DNA of 64,000 nucleotides from an uncultured Sutterella sp. (GTDB taxonomy: Bacteria > Pseudomonadota > Gammaproteobacteria > Burkholderiales > Burkholderiaceae_F): contig CAAEPH010000055.1 in the NCBI GenBank assembly GCA_900757865.1, positions 62,001-126,000 on the forward strand, in the 5' to 3' direction. Each line of letters begins with the position of its first letter. Position 1 is the first letter of the stretch. Below are positions 42,080 to 51,934 of the stretch, in pieces. Both the position numbers and the translations under genes were made by a program. The notes beneath the pieces are model-generated. The model made no database searches and was not told the origin of the DNA. It saw only the letters and a program-made list of their open reading frames with translations.

Positions 42080-43417
42080 ATGACTGAAGCACAAGAAACC
42101 GTCAAGACCGAAGACGCTACCCCGGTCAATCCCCTTGAACGCACTCTCGAATTGGTGGTCTCCAACAAAGCCGTGGAAGAACGCGCCGAAAAGCTGTTGA
42201 AGGAATATGGCAAGAATGCCCGTATGCCTGGCTTCCGTAAAGGTCACGTGCCTGCTGATCGCGTTCGTGCGATGTATGGTGCCGAAGCCTATGACAAGGC
42301 TGTGAACGAGTTTGTCAGCGACGCTTGGATGAAGGCGGCTAAGGAAAGTGGCTTGAATATCGTGGGTGTGCCCACTATCGATGTCAAGCCCAACGCTGAA
42401 GACAAAGAAAACATGCACTTGGAAGCCAAATTCGAAGTGATGCCTGAAGTGGAAATCCCGTCTTTTGCTGATGTGGAATTGAAGCGCTATGTCTGCCCGG
42501 TGACGGATGCTGAAGTCGAAAAGACGATCGATGTGATGCGTCGTCAGCGTGCCACGTACAACGTTGTGGAACGTGCCGCTCAGAACGATGACCGTGTGAA
42601 GTTGAACTTCAACGGCAAGAAAGACGGTGTGGCGTTCCCTGGTGGTAGCGCTGAAGGCTACACGTTTGTGCTCGGTCAGGGCCGTATGCTCCCTGAATTT
42701 GAAGCCGCTGTGCTTGGCATGAGTGCTTCCGAAAAGAAGACCTTCCCGCTCACCTTCCCGAGCGACTACGGTGTTCAGGACCTCAACGGTCAGACCGTGG
42801 AGTTCGAAGTGGAAGTTCAGGAAGTGGCCGAACCGGTCTATCCTGAAATCGACGACGAATTTGCCAAGTCTTTGGGCGTGACCGATGGCGTGGACGCGAT
42901 GCGTAACGAAATTCGCTCCAACCTCGAACGTGAAGTTGAAGCGCGTTTGCAGGCTCGCACGAAGTCCGAAACCATGGAAGCTGTGGCTAAGGTTGTGCAG
43001 TTTGCTGTGCCGGCTGCGTTGGTGGATGAAGAATCCCAGCGTTTGTCTCAGCAGATGATCACGGATTTGGCTGCTCGTGGTATCGATACCAAGAAGATGC
43101 CCCAGATGCCCAAGGACATGTTCAAGGATCAGGCCGAACGCCGTGTTCGCCTTGGCCTCTTCGTTAACGCGTTGATGGAAAAAGAAAACGTCGCGGGTAC
43201 GGAAGAACAGGTTCGTGAATTGGCCAATGACATTGCAGCGAGCTACGAACATCCTGAAGAAGTGGTGGAATACATCCTCAAGGATCAGAACCGTGTCGCG
43301 AGCTTGACGGGTCAGGCCACGGAAAATAACGTGACGAAGTGGGTTCTTGACCACGCGAAGACCACGGAAGAAAAGGTGGACTTCGATCAGCTGATGGCTA
43401 TGCAGCCTGGGATGTAA
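42080..43417 (+). CDS. tig: Trigger factor
   Basis: Ribosome-bound chaperone and prolyl isomerase that meets nascent chains. The 445-residue protein has the N-terminal ribosome-binding domain with the signature GFRKGHVP near residue 50, the FKBP-type isomerase domain at about 165-245 (KLNFNGKKDGVAFPGG, LGQGRMLPEFE), and the helical C-terminal cradle. Codon use is very biased, as expected for a highly expressed gene. It opens the conserved tig-clpP-clpX-lon-hupB block. Confidence 0.97.
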   Translation: MTEAQETVKTEDATPVNPLERTLELVVSNKAVEERAEKLLKEYGKNARMPGFRKGHVPADRVRAMYGAEAYDKAVNEFVSDAWMKAAKESGLNIVGVPTIDVKPNAEDKENMHLEAKFEVMPEVEIPSFADVELKRYVCPVTDAEVEKTIDVMRRQRATYNVVERAAQNDDRVKLNFNGKKDGVAFPGGSAEGYTFVLGQGRMLPEFEAAVLGMSASEKKTFPLTFPSDYGVQDLNGQTVEFEVEVQEVAEPVYPEIDDEFAKSLGVTDGVDAMRNEIRSNLEREVEARLQARTKSETMEAVAKVVQFAVPAALVDEESQRLSQQMITDLAARGIDTKKMPQMPKDMFKDQAERRVRLGLFVNALMEKENVAGTEEQVRELANDIAASYEHPEEVVEYILKDQNRVASLTGQATENNVTKWVLDHAKTTEEKVDFDQLMAMQPGM

Positions 43418-43499
43418 TTCTCAGCTGGGTTAGACCGGCAGCTGATGCTTGGGGGCACTGATAGCTTAATGAGCTGTGGTGCCCAGAAAAGCACACGTT

Positions 43500-43570
43500 A
43501 GGCACTGCAATACGGCATCGATCTTTCATTTAAGGAAAGGTTGTCAGCCCGAAGGCAGTGCCTTTGCTTT
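43500..43570 (+). terminator. Possible terminator after tig
   Basis: AGGCACTGC (43500-43508) and GCAGTGCCT (43555-43563) are perfect arms followed by TTGCTTTT, but the loop is about 46 bases. An earlier GGGCAC/GTGCCC cruciform with an AGCT inner stem lies at about 43454-43487. Confidence 0.4.
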
Positions 43571-43599
43571 TGCTAAAGGACCTAAGCCGAAAGAGTTTT

Positions 43600-43628
43600 T
43601 TGGGAAATGGCGTGAGTCGCGTTATACT
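43600..43628 (+). promoter_or_regulatory. Probable sigma-70 promoter of clpP
   Basis: TTGGGA (43600-43605) and TATACT (43623-43628) are separated by 17 bases, about 80 bases before the clpP ATG. I looked for a sigma-32 heat-shock promoter here and did not find a convincing one. Confidence 0.6.
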
Positions 43629-43706
43629 TGAAAAACTTTTGATTTTATTTCACTCTCCCAAGGGGCTTATGAAAAGCTCCGAGGGACTTTTGTTGGCGAG
43701 TTACCT

Positions 43707-44309
43707 ATGAATCTCATTCCCTATGTCATTGAAGATACGGGTCGTGGAGAGCGCAGCTACGACCTTTACTCACGCCTCTTACGTGATCGCATCGTCTTCT
43801 TGACAGGTGAAGTTAACGATCAGTCGGCAAGCTCTGTGATTGGTCAGTTATTGTTTCTTGAGAGCGAAAATCCGGATAAAGACATTTTTTTGTACATCAA
43901 CAGCCCGGGCGGATCGGTGACGGCTGGGATGGGGATTTACGACACCATGCGTTTTATCCGTCCCAAAGTGAACACCATCTGTGTGGGTTTAGCCGCTTCG
44001 ATGGGGGCACTTTTATTGAGTTCGGGTGAAAAGGGCAAGCGTTATGCGCTGCCACACTCTCGCGTCATGATCCATCAACCCTTGGGGGGTATGCAAGGGC
44101 AGGCCACTGAGCTTGAAATTGTCGCTCGTGAGATTTTGCGCACGAAACGCGAACTCAATCAAATTCTTGCGGATAACACGGGCAAGCCCTTGGAAGAAGT
44201 GGCTCGTGATACAGAGCGTGACTATTGGCTCACCGCAGAAGAAGCTCTCCAATATGGGTTGATTGACCGCATTTTCACAACGCGTGAAGAATTGACCCAA
44301 GCGAAATAA
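43707..44309 (+). CDS. clpP: ATP-dependent Clp protease proteolytic subunit
   Basis: Serine peptidase forming the tetradecameric chamber fed by ClpX or ClpA. The 200-residue product has the catalytic triad S98 (AASMGA), H123 (MIHQPLGG) and D172, in the right spacing. The first residues after Met are short, as in mature ClpP, with little propeptide. clpX follows after 138 bases. Confidence 0.98.
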   Translation: MNLIPYVIEDTGRGERSYDLYSRLLRDRIVFLTGEVNDQSASSVIGQLLFLESENPDKDIFLYINSPGGSVTAGMGIYDTMRFIRPKVNTICVGLAASMGALLLSSGEKGKRYALPHSRVMIHQPLGGMQGQATELEIVAREILRTKRELNQILADNTGKPLEEVARDTERDYWLTAEEALQYGLIDRIFTTREELTQAK

Positions 44310-44447
44310 GCGACTTTGTCGACCTTAACCCAAGTCTTGGAACAGGGTTTAGTGGCGCTGTCATGAAGGTAGACACGCGCCACACAAAGGCTTTTCTCAA
44401 ATGACTGTTGCTGATAGCCTCAGCACACCCATGGGATAACAAACACT

Positions 44448-45719
44448 ATGCGTTATTGTTCTTTTTGTGGACGCCCAGACAAGGATTGTAAGGAGCTCTT
44501 CAGTGGGCTCAATGGTGAGCTCCTCTGTGGAGATTGCATTCGGGCGATGGAAAAAGAGCTTCAAACGCCCTTTGATGCCAAGGCAAGTGAAGAGGGCGAA
44601 AGCACCGTGGCTGGGGAGAAAGAGGTTAAACCCCTTCCCAAACCACAAGAGATTTATGATTTGCTCAACGCTTATGTGATTGGGCAGCAACGCGCGAAAC
44701 GGACACTCTCTGTCGCTGTCTATAACCACTACAAGCGTTTACGCAACCAAGAAGACGCCTCGCGCGAGGTGGAGTTGCAAAAGTCGAACATTTTGCTCAT
44801 CGGGCCCACCGGGTCGGGCAAAACACTTTTGGCGCAGACTTTGGCTCGTGCATTAGACGTGCCTTTTGCCATTGCTGACGCGACTACCCTCACCGAAGCG
44901 GGGTACGTTGGCGAAGACGTGGAAAATATCGTGGCCAAGTTGGTTCAAGCGGCTGACGGTGATATTGAACGTGCGCAAAAAGGCATTATCTATCTCGATG
45001 AAATCGATAAGATTGCTCGTAAGAGTGAAAACCCATCCATTACACGCGATGTGTCGGGTGAAGGCGTTCAGCAGGCGCTCTTGAAGTTGGTCGAAGGCAC
45101 GGTTGCCTCGATGCCCGCGCAAGGTGGACGTAAAAACCCTGGTAAAGCCATGATTCAAGTGGACACCTCACAGATTCTCTTTATCTGTGGCGGTGCTTTT
45201 GATGGCATGGAGCGCATCGTGGGTCGTCGTACCGAAAAAGCCGAGATGGGCTTTGGTGGTAAGGTCTTTAGCAAGGACCCCGAAAAGAAGAGTTTGACGG
45301 CTGTCTATGAGCAAATTGAACCCGGTGACTTGGTCAAGTACGGGTTGATCCCTGAATTGGTTGGTCGTCTACCGGTGATTGCTGCGCTCGAGGAGCTCGA
45401 CGAACAAGTTCTGGTCAATATTCTGACAGAGCCCAAAAACGCGTTAGTCAAGCAATTCCAAACGCTTCTTGGTATGGAAGGGGTGGAACTGGTGTTTACG
45501 CCCGAAGCGCTCAAAGCGATTGCACACAAAGCCATTGAACGTAAGACCGGCGCCCGCGGACTACGCTCCATCGTCGAAGGCTTGCTCTTGGATGCGATGT
45601 TTGAAATTCCCTCTCAAGGGGATGTGAAAAAAGCAATTGTGACAGAAGATTGCATCACCAAAGGTGAACCTGTTAAGTTGTTGAAATCAGACGAGATTTC
45701 TGAAAATCACAAGGCTTGA
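44448..45719 (+). CDS. clpX: ATP-dependent Clp protease ATPase subunit ClpX
   Basis: AAA+ unfoldase that passes tagged proteins to ClpP. The 423-residue protein has the N-terminal C4 zinc-binding domain (C4, C7, C27, C30), Walker A GPTGSGKT, Walker B IIYLDEIDKI, the sensor region, and the pore-loop segment GYVGEDVE. The LGF/IGF-type loop for ClpP docking is seen as MGFGGKVF. Position between clpP and lon is the conserved order. Confidence 0.98.
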   Translation: MRYCSFCGRPDKDCKELFSGLNGELLCGDCIRAMEKELQTPFDAKASEEGESTVAGEKEVKPLPKPQEIYDLLNAYVIGQQRAKRTLSVAVYNHYKRLRNQEDASREVELQKSNILLIGPTGSGKTLLAQTLARALDVPFAIADATTLTEAGYVGEDVENIVAKLVQAADGDIERAQKGIIYLDEIDKIARKSENPSITRDVSGEGVQQALLKLVEGTVASMPAQGGRKNPGKAMIQVDTSQILFICGGAFDGMERIVGRRTEKAEMGFGGKVFSKDPEKKSLTAVYEQIEPGDLVKYGLIPELVGRLPVIAALEELDEQVLVNILTEPKNALVKQFQTLLGMEGVELVFTPEALKAIAHKAIERKTGARGLRSIVEGLLLDAMFEIPSQGDVKKAIVTEDCITKGEPVKLLKSDEISENHKA

Positions 45720-45989
45720 TGCCGGTGTGCCCATCGATAGAGGAATGCTGTAAAATAGAAGTAATTAATCACGGCATTCCTTCTGATATTTTCTTTCAAA
45801 TTTCTTGTCATCTGGATTCACAAACGGAGTCCTGGCTAGATCATTGGCTCTTTCACCAACCTGATGCCGTAGAGAGAGCCCCCTTCTTTTGCATAAGCCT
45901 GTTTTATAGGGCAAGGAGTTCCCTGATATGAGTACAGCGCTAAGTGGCATGAGAGTCAGGAAGGGACGCTATGAATAGGAAGAACGATT

Positions 45990-48500
45990 TTGAAAAATAA
46001 AACGACTATGAAAACGCCTAAAACTACGATACTTCCTGTGTTAGCGATACGAGATGTTGTGGTCTTTCCTCACACTCGCGCTCCCATTTTCATGGGTCGC
46101 GAAAAAAGTATCGCTGCCTCAGAGATTGCCCGAAAAGACTATGACAACAAGATCATGTTGGTCACGCAAAAGAATCCTAAAGTGGATTTCCCAGAGCAGG
46201 CCGATTTGATGGAAGTTGGCACCTTAGGGGATATTGAACAGTTATTGCGTTTACCCGATGGAACGGTCAAAGCCCTGGTTGCGGGGATTGATCGCTATCG
46301 CATCAAGAAGGTTTTCGAACAATCGGGAGCACTTTTTGCAGAAGCGGAATTGATTGAGGCGCAGACACTCTCTGCTGATGAAATTTCCGCTTACCGTCGC
46401 AGTCTTTTAAAAGTCTGGAAAGAAGTTGGCGAGGTAGACAACACCTATGCGGAGTTGTACAGCAAGAGCCGTAATGTCAGAAACCTCGATGAGTTGATTG
46501 GCATTTTGGGGTCTACGTCCAAGTTCTCCTCTGCCGAAAAAGTGGCCTTGTTGTCTGAGGTGGACTGGAACACTCGCATCATGAAATTGGTCGAATTGCT
46601 CGACCATGAGGTGCAGCTTCGCAATATCCAACAGCGTATTGACAATCGTGTCAAGCACCAGATGGAGAAGAATCAGCGTGACTACTATCTGAACGAACAG
46701 ATCAAAGCGATTCGTAAAGAACTCGGCGCCGAAGAGAACAACGAGACGGACGATATCGAAGAGCTTAAAGTTCGTATCGATAAGGCGTCGCTGCCCGCTG
46801 AGGCGGATAAAGCCGCTCGTGCAGAGCTCAAGCGCTTGCGTCAGATGCCCCCGATGAGCTCCGAAGCGACGGTCGTTCGTAATTACTTGGAAACGCTCTT
46901 GGATGTGCCTTGGACGAAGAAGAGTCGCATTAGTAAAGATTTGGCAAAAGCCAAAGAGGTACTCGATGCCGATCACTCGGGTTTGGAAAAGGTCAAAGAG
47001 CGTATTCTCGAATACTTAGCGGTCCAAAAACGTGTGGGCAAAATGAAATCGCCCATTTTGTGCTTGGTCGGTGCTCCTGGCGTGGGTAAAACCTCGTTAG
47101 GCGAGTCGATTGCACGTGCGACGGGACGCAAGTACGTTCGTGTGGCTTTGGGTGGTGTGCACGATGAAAGCGAAATTCGCGGTCACCGTCGTACCTATGT
47201 GGGCTCCATGCCGGGACAGATCATCAAAGGCATGATTCGTGCGGGCGTGAAGAATCCGCTTTTCTTGTTGGACGAAATTGACAAGATGGGGATGGATTTC
47301 CGAGGCGATCCGTCGAGCGCGCTCTTGGAAGTGTTGGATCCTGAACAAAATAACACCTTCCAAGACCATTACCTGGAGTTGACGTACGACTTGTCGGACG
47401 TGATGTTTGTCGCGACGTCCAACAGCTACAACATCCCAGGGCCCTTGCTCGATCGTATGGAAGTGATTTCGCTCTCGGGTTACACCGAAGAGGAAAAACT
47501 CCATATTGCTCGACAGCACTTGGTGCCCAAGCAGTTGAAGGCGACCGGACTCAACACCACGGAAGTGGATCTCACCGACGACGCCATTTTGGGTATCGTT
47601 CGCTATTACACGCGGGAAGCAGGTGTGCGTGGACTTGAGCGCGCCATCGGCAAGATTTTCCGTAAGATTGTTCTCTCGAGCGAAAACACCAACGCGACGA
47701 AGACGGGCAAAGGCAAAAAAGCGATTAAAAAGGTCATTCGTGTTGACGAAAAGAATCTGCACGACTATTTGGGTATTGCGCGCTACTCCATTGGGTTGGC
47801 TGCGAAAGAACCTCGTGTGGGTGTTGTCAATGGGCTTGCTTGGACAGAAGTGGGCGGTGACCTTTTGAGTATCGAAGCGCAGGTCTTCCCTGGCAAAGGA
47901 AATATCCAACGCACGGGGAGCTTAGGCGATGTGATGAAGGAAAGTGTGGAAGCAGCGCGTAGCGTGGTACGCTCTCGCGCTCAGCAACTCGGTATTGATG
48001 CGGAGAAGTTCTACACGACCGATTTGCACGTTCACTTCCCCGATGGTGCAACGCCTAAGGATGGACCGTCGGCTGGTGCAGCGACAACAACCGCGATTAT
48101 CTCAGCGATGACAGGTATTCCTGTTAAGAGTGACGTTGCCATGACCGGGGAAATCAACCTTCATGGTGAAGTGCTCGAAATTGGCGGCCTCAAAGAGAAA
48201 TTGCTGGCAGCTGTTCGCGCTGGTTGCACCACGGTTTTAATCCCGGTGCCCAATGAACGCGATCTGGAAGAATTACCAGAGAGTGCAAAAAAAGCACTTC
48301 GTATTGTGCCGGTCAAAACGATTGATGATGTGCTCAAAGAAGCCCTTGTTCGTCAGCCTGAGCCTTTAAAGGTTTCGGACGAAGAGCCGATAAAGCGTCG
48401 AGCCAAAACGACGAAAAAGACCACAAAGTCAACGAGCGCAACGACAACGATGCCACCGGCTAAGGAAAAACCAGCTGAAAGCGCTCAAGTGGGTGTTTAA
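45990..48500 (+). CDS. lon: ATP-dependent protease Lon
   Basis: Homo-oligomeric AAA+ serine protease for damaged and regulatory proteins. Domains: N-terminal LON substrate domain (about 10-210), AAA+ module with Walker A GAPGVGKTS and Walker B FLLDEIDKMG, and the C-terminal protease domain with catalytic Ser in DGPSAGAA and Lys in GGLKEKLLAA. The product is 836 aa, including a Lys/Thr-rich tail of about 40 residues past the usual end. The start is uncertain: TTG 45990 has an AGGAAG site at good spacing, while ATG 46008 (MKTPKTT) has none. A nine-codon frame starting at ATG 45971 overlaps the site. Confidence 0.96.
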   Translation: MKNKTTMKTPKTTILPVLAIRDVVVFPHTRAPIFMGREKSIAASEIARKDYDNKIMLVTQKNPKVDFPEQADLMEVGTLGDIEQLLRLPDGTVKALVAGIDRYRIKKVFEQSGALFAEAELIEAQTLSADEISAYRRSLLKVWKEVGEVDNTYAELYSKSRNVRNLDELIGILGSTSKFSSAEKVALLSEVDWNTRIMKLVELLDHEVQLRNIQQRIDNRVKHQMEKNQRDYYLNEQIKAIRKELGAEENNETDDIEELKVRIDKASLPAEADKAARAELKRLRQMPPMSSEATVVRNYLETLLDVPWTKKSRISKDLAKAKEVLDADHSGLEKVKERILEYLAVQKRVGKMKSPILCLVGAPGVGKTSLGESIARATGRKYVRVALGGVHDESEIRGHRRTYVGSMPGQIIKGMIRAGVKNPLFLLDEIDKMGMDFRGDPSSALLEVLDPEQNNTFQDHYLELTYDLSDVMFVATSNSYNIPGPLLDRMEVISLSGYTEEEKLHIARQHLVPKQLKATGLNTTEVDLTDDAILGIVRYYTREAGVRGLERAIGKIFRKIVLSSENTNATKTGKGKKAIKKVIRVDEKNLHDYLGIARYSIGLAAKEPRVGVVNGLAWTEVGGDLLSIEAQVFPGKGNIQRTGSLGDVMKESVEAARSVVRSRAQQLGIDAEKFYTTDLHVHFPDGATPKDGPSAGAATTTAIISAMTGIPVKSDVAMTGEINLHGEVLEIGGLKEKLLAAVRAGCTTVLIPVPNERDLEELPESAKKALRIVPVKTIDDVLKEALVRQPEPLKVSDEEPIKRRAKTTKKTTKSTSATTTMPPAKEKPAESAQVGV

Positions 48501-48899
48501 TCGCAAAGGTTAATCCCTAAAACCTCACAAGATGCCTTAACATGTCCTTTTTTTAAAGGTAACGTGTTAAGGCACTTGTCTTATAGGCGAAGTAGATTGA
48601 TAATAGGGAAGAGGATCCTTAAATAGCAAATTGCGTTGAGGAGACTTGAGTCAGTCTGTAAGAGCAGACATGATGCTTTCCTTCTTGAGCTTTTCATAAA
48701 AGTGCAAGAAGGTATCCTTTTCCCGACGTGTTCCGATATTTGAGATCAGCGCTGGGGAATTTCTCAGTCCTTACCGCTGAGAAAAGTTGGCAAAGACAAA
48801 AGCGGGTGGCTTTGAGTTCTTTGACCAGTGTGTTTGAAGACGAAGGTCTGTTTGTGGCCCCAATGACAGCTGCCATGACCTTCTAGGAGGATTCATCTT
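48501..48899. other. lon-hupB intergenic region
   Basis: About 400 bases without a gene. A strong hairpin (GCCTTAACA at about 48534 with TGTTAAGGC ending 48573, plus inner CCTTT/AAAGG) lies just after lon and probably ends or stabilises its message, though the T tract is poor. A TCTCAG/CTGAGA hairpin is near 48760. The remainder should hold the hupB promoter and leader, which I could not pinpoint. Confidence 0.5.
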
Positions 48900-49172
48900 A
48901 TGAATAAAACAGAACTGATCGAAAAGATCGCCATGCGTGCTGATTTGAGTAAAGGCCAGGCAGCAGAAGCTTTGGACGCTATTGTGCTTGAAGTGACGCA
49001 GGCTTTGAGCAAAGGCGAAGATGTCAAAATCATGGATTTCGGTACGTTTACGGTTATCAATCGCAAGTCACGTAATTACCGAAATCCCAATAACGGCAAG
49101 ACCCTTTTAGCGCCATCTGTTCGCTATCCCAAGTTTAGGGTAAGTAAAACTTTGAAGGATGCGGTAAAATAA
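48900..49172 (+). CDS. hupB: DNA-binding protein HU-beta
   Basis: Small histone-like protein that bends and compacts DNA. The 90-residue protein has the HU fold: N-terminal NKTELIEKIA helices and the beta-arm with the intercalating proline in RNP. The arm reads NYRNPNNGKTLLAPSVRYP, differing from the common GRNPxTGExIxIPA pattern. It follows lon as in other proteobacteria and has an AGGAGG ribosome site. tRNA-Val begins 30 bases after the stop and may be co-transcribed. Confidence 0.94.
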   Translation: MNKTELIEKIAMRADLSKGQAAEALDAIVLEVTQALSKGEDVKIMDFGTFTVINRKSRNYRNPNNGKTLLAPSVRYPKFRVSKTLKDAVK

Positions 49173-49202
49173 CTCTTCCTTCAGCGTAATGACAGGAACT
49201 GT

Positions 49203-49278
49203 GGGTGCTTAGCTCAGTTGGTAGAGCGGCGCCTTTACACGGCGTAGGTCGGGAGTTCGAGACTCTCAGCACCCACCA
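49203..49278 (+). tRNA. tRNA-Val (anticodon UAC)
   Basis: A 76-base cloverleaf: acceptor GGGTGCT/AGCACCC, anticodon loop TTTACAC (UAC), T loop GAGTTCGAGAC, encoded CCA. Confidence 0.97.
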
Positions 49279-49305
49279 CAAAGTTTGTCAGTAGGTAAGG
49301 TTGCC

Positions 49306-49333
49306 TTGACAATACTTGAAAGTTCTGTATAAT
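49306..49333 (+). promoter_or_regulatory. Consensus promoter of the tRNA-Asp cluster
   Basis: TTGACA (49306-49311) and TATAAT (49328-49333), both perfect, with a 16-base spacer, 33 bases before the first tRNA-Asp. Confidence 0.85.
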
Positions 49334-49366
49334 TTCGCTTCTCAGTTGATACACTGCTCAGTAAAT

Positions 49367-49443
49367 GGAGTGGTAGTTCAGTTGGTTAGAATACCGGCCT
49401 GTCACGCCGGGGGTCGCGGGTTCGAGTCCCGTCCACTCCGCCA
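49367..49443 (+). tRNA. tRNA-Asp (anticodon GUC), copy 1
   Basis: A 77-base cloverleaf: acceptor GGAGTGG/CCACTCC, anticodon loop CTGTCAC (GUC), T loop GGTTCGAGTCC, encoded CCA. Substrate of the GluQRS enzyme encoded at 15.4 kb after queuosine modification. Confidence 0.97.
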
Positions 49444-49475
49444 ACTTTGCTAGAGCTAGTGTAGACGCCTCGTGC

Positions 49476-49552
49476 GGAGTGGTAGTTCAGTTGGTTAGAA
49501 TACCGGCCTGTCACGCCGGGGGTCGCGGGTTCGAGTCCCGTCCACTCCGCCA
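49476..49552 (+). tRNA. tRNA-Asp (anticodon GUC), copy 2
   Basis: Identical in sequence to copy 1, separated from it by 32 bases; same cluster. Confidence 0.97.
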
Positions 49553-49629
49553 AAAGTTTTCGTTGTGTCCTCTTGATGGATATGACATATTGGAAGAGCA
49601 ATCAAAAGCGTCTCTTTCAATAGCCACAT

Positions 49630-49706
49630 GGAGTGGTAGTTCAGTTGGTTAGAATACCGGCCTGTCACGCCGGGGGTCGCGGGTTCGAGTCCCGTCCACT
49701 CCGCCA
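49630..49706 (+). tRNA. tRNA-Asp (anticodon GUC), copy 3
   Basis: Identical to copies 1 and 2, 77 bases after copy 2. The cluster ends at the terminator beginning 12 bases later. Confidence 0.97.
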
Positions 49707-49717
49707 CGAATACAAAG

Positions 49718-49751
49718 AGTCCCTTCGGTTTCGACCTGAGGGACTTTTTTT
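49718..49751 (+). terminator. Intrinsic terminator of the tRNA cluster
   Basis: AGTCCCT (49718-49724) pairs with AGGGACT (49739-49745) and runs into seven Ts. Confidence 0.9.
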
Positions 49752-49990
49752 ATGTAACAAAAAAGGTGTGTTTTTCCCAAATTTTTTCGAACTGTGGCGC
49801 CCTTTGGCGCTCACGCGGGTTTTGCTCTCACGATCAAGCGCGTGAAGACTTGGGTGAAATTGGGTAAAATAAACTGTTATTGCCTTTGGCTTTGATCATT
49901 GCTTTTCTTGCGTAGTCAAAGAGAAAAAGATCAGGGAACAGAGAACACGCAATTACACTAAAAAATAAGTCCAGATTCATAGGGAAGACC

Positions 49991-51907
49991 ATGCTTGACG
50001 CATTTCGTAATCACAAACGCTGGTTGATGTTTATCGCCATGGTGTTGATTATTCCTAGCTTTGTCGTGACGGGGATCTATTCGTATAACCGCATGATGCA
50101 AGCTGACGATGCCATTGCTAAAGTGGGCGAGGAATCTATCACGCCACAGATGTTTGACCAGCAAAAACGTGTACTCTTAGAAAACTTACGTTCTTCGATG
50201 GGTGAAAATTTCAAAGCGTCAATGTTGGACAACCCCGAAGGCCGCCAATTGGTGTTGACGCAGTTGATGAACGATGCTGCGCTCAAGCAGACCATTGCCA
50301 AACAATATATCCGCATTTCTGAAGAAGATGCGATTCGTGTGATTAAGGGTTCGTCGGCGTTACAGAAGGACGGTAAATTTGATCCCGAGCTCTACGAGCA
50401 GTTTTTGCGCGCACGTGGTATCAGTGATCAGCAGATGGTGCTTGATGTACGTAATGACCTGGCGCGTTCGACGTTAACGAACAACATCACATCTGGAGCG
50501 ATTATTCCTGATGAAGTGGTCAACAATTTGCATCGTATTTTGACGATTGAGAGCAAGATTCGTACGCGTATTTTCAATGTCGATGAGTTTTTACCCAAAG
50601 TGACCGTTACCGACGACGAGATCAAGGCCTACTATGAGAAACATCTCGAGCAGTTTAAGGCGCCTGAAGAAATCTCGGTTCAGTACTTGGTGTTCACCCC
50701 TCAGGATGTGAAGGATGACGTCAAGGTCAACGAGGAAGAACTTCGTACCTACTATGAACAGAACAAGAATCGTTGGACGGTGCCTGAGCAACGTCAAGCC
50801 AGCCACATTTTGATTGGGTTTGACTCTGTCAAAGGCGACAAAGAGGCTGCCCTCAAAAAAGCTAACGAGGTGCTTGAAAAAGTCAAAGCCAATCCTGACG
50901 ACTTTGCCAAATTGGCCAAGGAATATTCGACTGACCCAGGTTCCGCTGGCATCGGTGGGGATTTGGGCTACTTTGGTCGTGGCATGATGGTGCCAGCCTT
51001 TGAAAAAGCAGTCTTTGACGGCAAGGAAGGGGACATTATCGGGCCGGTCGAGACCGAATTTGGTTATCACATCATCAAAGTGACGGGTATTCGCCCTGCG
51101 AGCGTGCGCTCCTTTGATGAAGTTCGCTCCGATATCGAAAAACTCTATCGCGAACAAGCCTTGGCCCGTGCGTTTGCACCGAAGGCTGAAGATTTCACGA
51201 ATCTCTCTTATGAACAACCCGACAGCTTGGATCCGATTGCCGAGAAATTTGGCTTAAAGATTCAGAGCGTGGATCATGTGACTCGTCAAGGGGTGGCCGA
51301 CCCACAGGTTCGTCGTTTCCTCAACGATCACGTGATCGAGAGCTTGTTTGCTGACGATTCGCTCAAAGACAAGCACAACACCTCAGCCATTGAGGTGAGC
51401 CCGAACGTCTTGGTGACGGCACGTGTGAGCGCCCATAGCCCAGCACACACCCGTACGTTGGAGGAAGTGAAAGCGGAAGTGGCCACGGGACTGAAGTTGC
51501 AGGCAGCTTCGAAGTTGGCTAAGGAAGCGGGCGAGAAAGTGCTCGCAAGCTTGAAGAGCGCTAAAGAGCCGAATTTAGACGGGTTCTCGAATCCCGTGGA
51601 CGTGAGCGTGTCGAAGCCACTGGGTCATCCGCGTGACTTGGTGATGCACGTGGGTGCATTAACGACGGATACGTGGCCGGTCTTTACCGGGATGACGGTT
51701 GAGGGCGGTGCTTATATCATCGCTGAAGTGCTCTCGCACAAGACCGAAGTGGCCAAGCCTGAAGTGCTCGACGGACTTCGTAACGAGTTAGTGGGCGTGT
51801 ATGGTCAAACGGAATTGACGGGCTACTTTGAAGCTCTACGGGCTCGTTGGGGTACCAAGATCTTACGTCCTCAATTCCTCGAAGGTAACAACAATACTCA
51901 AGACTAG
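49991..51907 (+). CDS. ppiD: Periplasmic folding chaperone PpiD (SurA/parvulin family)
   Basis: Inner-membrane-anchored periplasmic chaperone near the Sec translocon. The 638-residue protein has one N-terminal membrane helix (about 13-32), a SurA_N-like chaperone region, and a parvulin domain around residues 258-360 with EYSTDPGSAGIGGDLGYFGR and VETEFGYHIIKV. A second, degenerate isomerase-like region follows. Downstream of hupB and tRNA genes, as is typical. It ends at tandem terminator hairpins. Confidence 0.94.
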   Translation: MLDAFRNHKRWLMFIAMVLIIPSFVVTGIYSYNRMMQADDAIAKVGEESITPQMFDQQKRVLLENLRSSMGENFKASMLDNPEGRQLVLTQLMNDAALKQTIAKQYIRISEEDAIRVIKGSSALQKDGKFDPELYEQFLRARGISDQQMVLDVRNDLARSTLTNNITSGAIIPDEVVNNLHRILTIESKIRTRIFNVDEFLPKVTVTDDEIKAYYEKHLEQFKAPEEISVQYLVFTPQDVKDDVKVNEEELRTYYEQNKNRWTVPEQRQASHILIGFDSVKGDKEAALKKANEVLEKVKANPDDFAKLAKEYSTDPGSAGIGGDLGYFGRGMMVPAFEKAVFDGKEGDIIGPVETEFGYHIIKVTGIRPASVRSFDEVRSDIEKLYREQALARAFAPKAEDFTNLSYEQPDSLDPIAEKFGLKIQSVDHVTRQGVADPQVRRFLNDHVIESLFADDSLKDKHNTSAIEVSPNVLVTARVSAHSPAHTRTLEEVKAEVATGLKLQAASKLAKEAGEKVLASLKSAKEPNLDGFSNPVDVSVSKPLGHPRDLVMHVGALTTDTWPVFTGMTVEGGAYIIAEVLSHKTEVAKPEVLDGLRNELVGVYGQTELTGYFEALRARWGTKILRPQFLEGNNNTQD

Positions 51908-51934
51908 CGCTTGAGCGTATTACCTTGCTAAAGT

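Noticed and set aside
42014..43354. A 446-codon open frame on the minus strand opposite trigger factor
   Set aside because: It mirrors tig, whose strongly biased codons remove stops from the opposite frame. The product is His/Phe-rich with no recognisable domain.
45715..45740. Sigma-32 heat-shock promoter before lon (CTTGAT and CCCATC)
   Set aside because: The spacing of about nine bases is too short for a sigma-32 promoter.
47097..47909. A 270-codon open frame opposite lon
   Set aside because: Antisense shadow of the Lon ATPase/protease region; no ribosome site and no family features.
49367..49706. Three identical 77-base repeats considered as a mobile element or attachment site
   Set aside because: They are complete tRNA-Asp genes; there is no integrase and no truncated tRNA copy.
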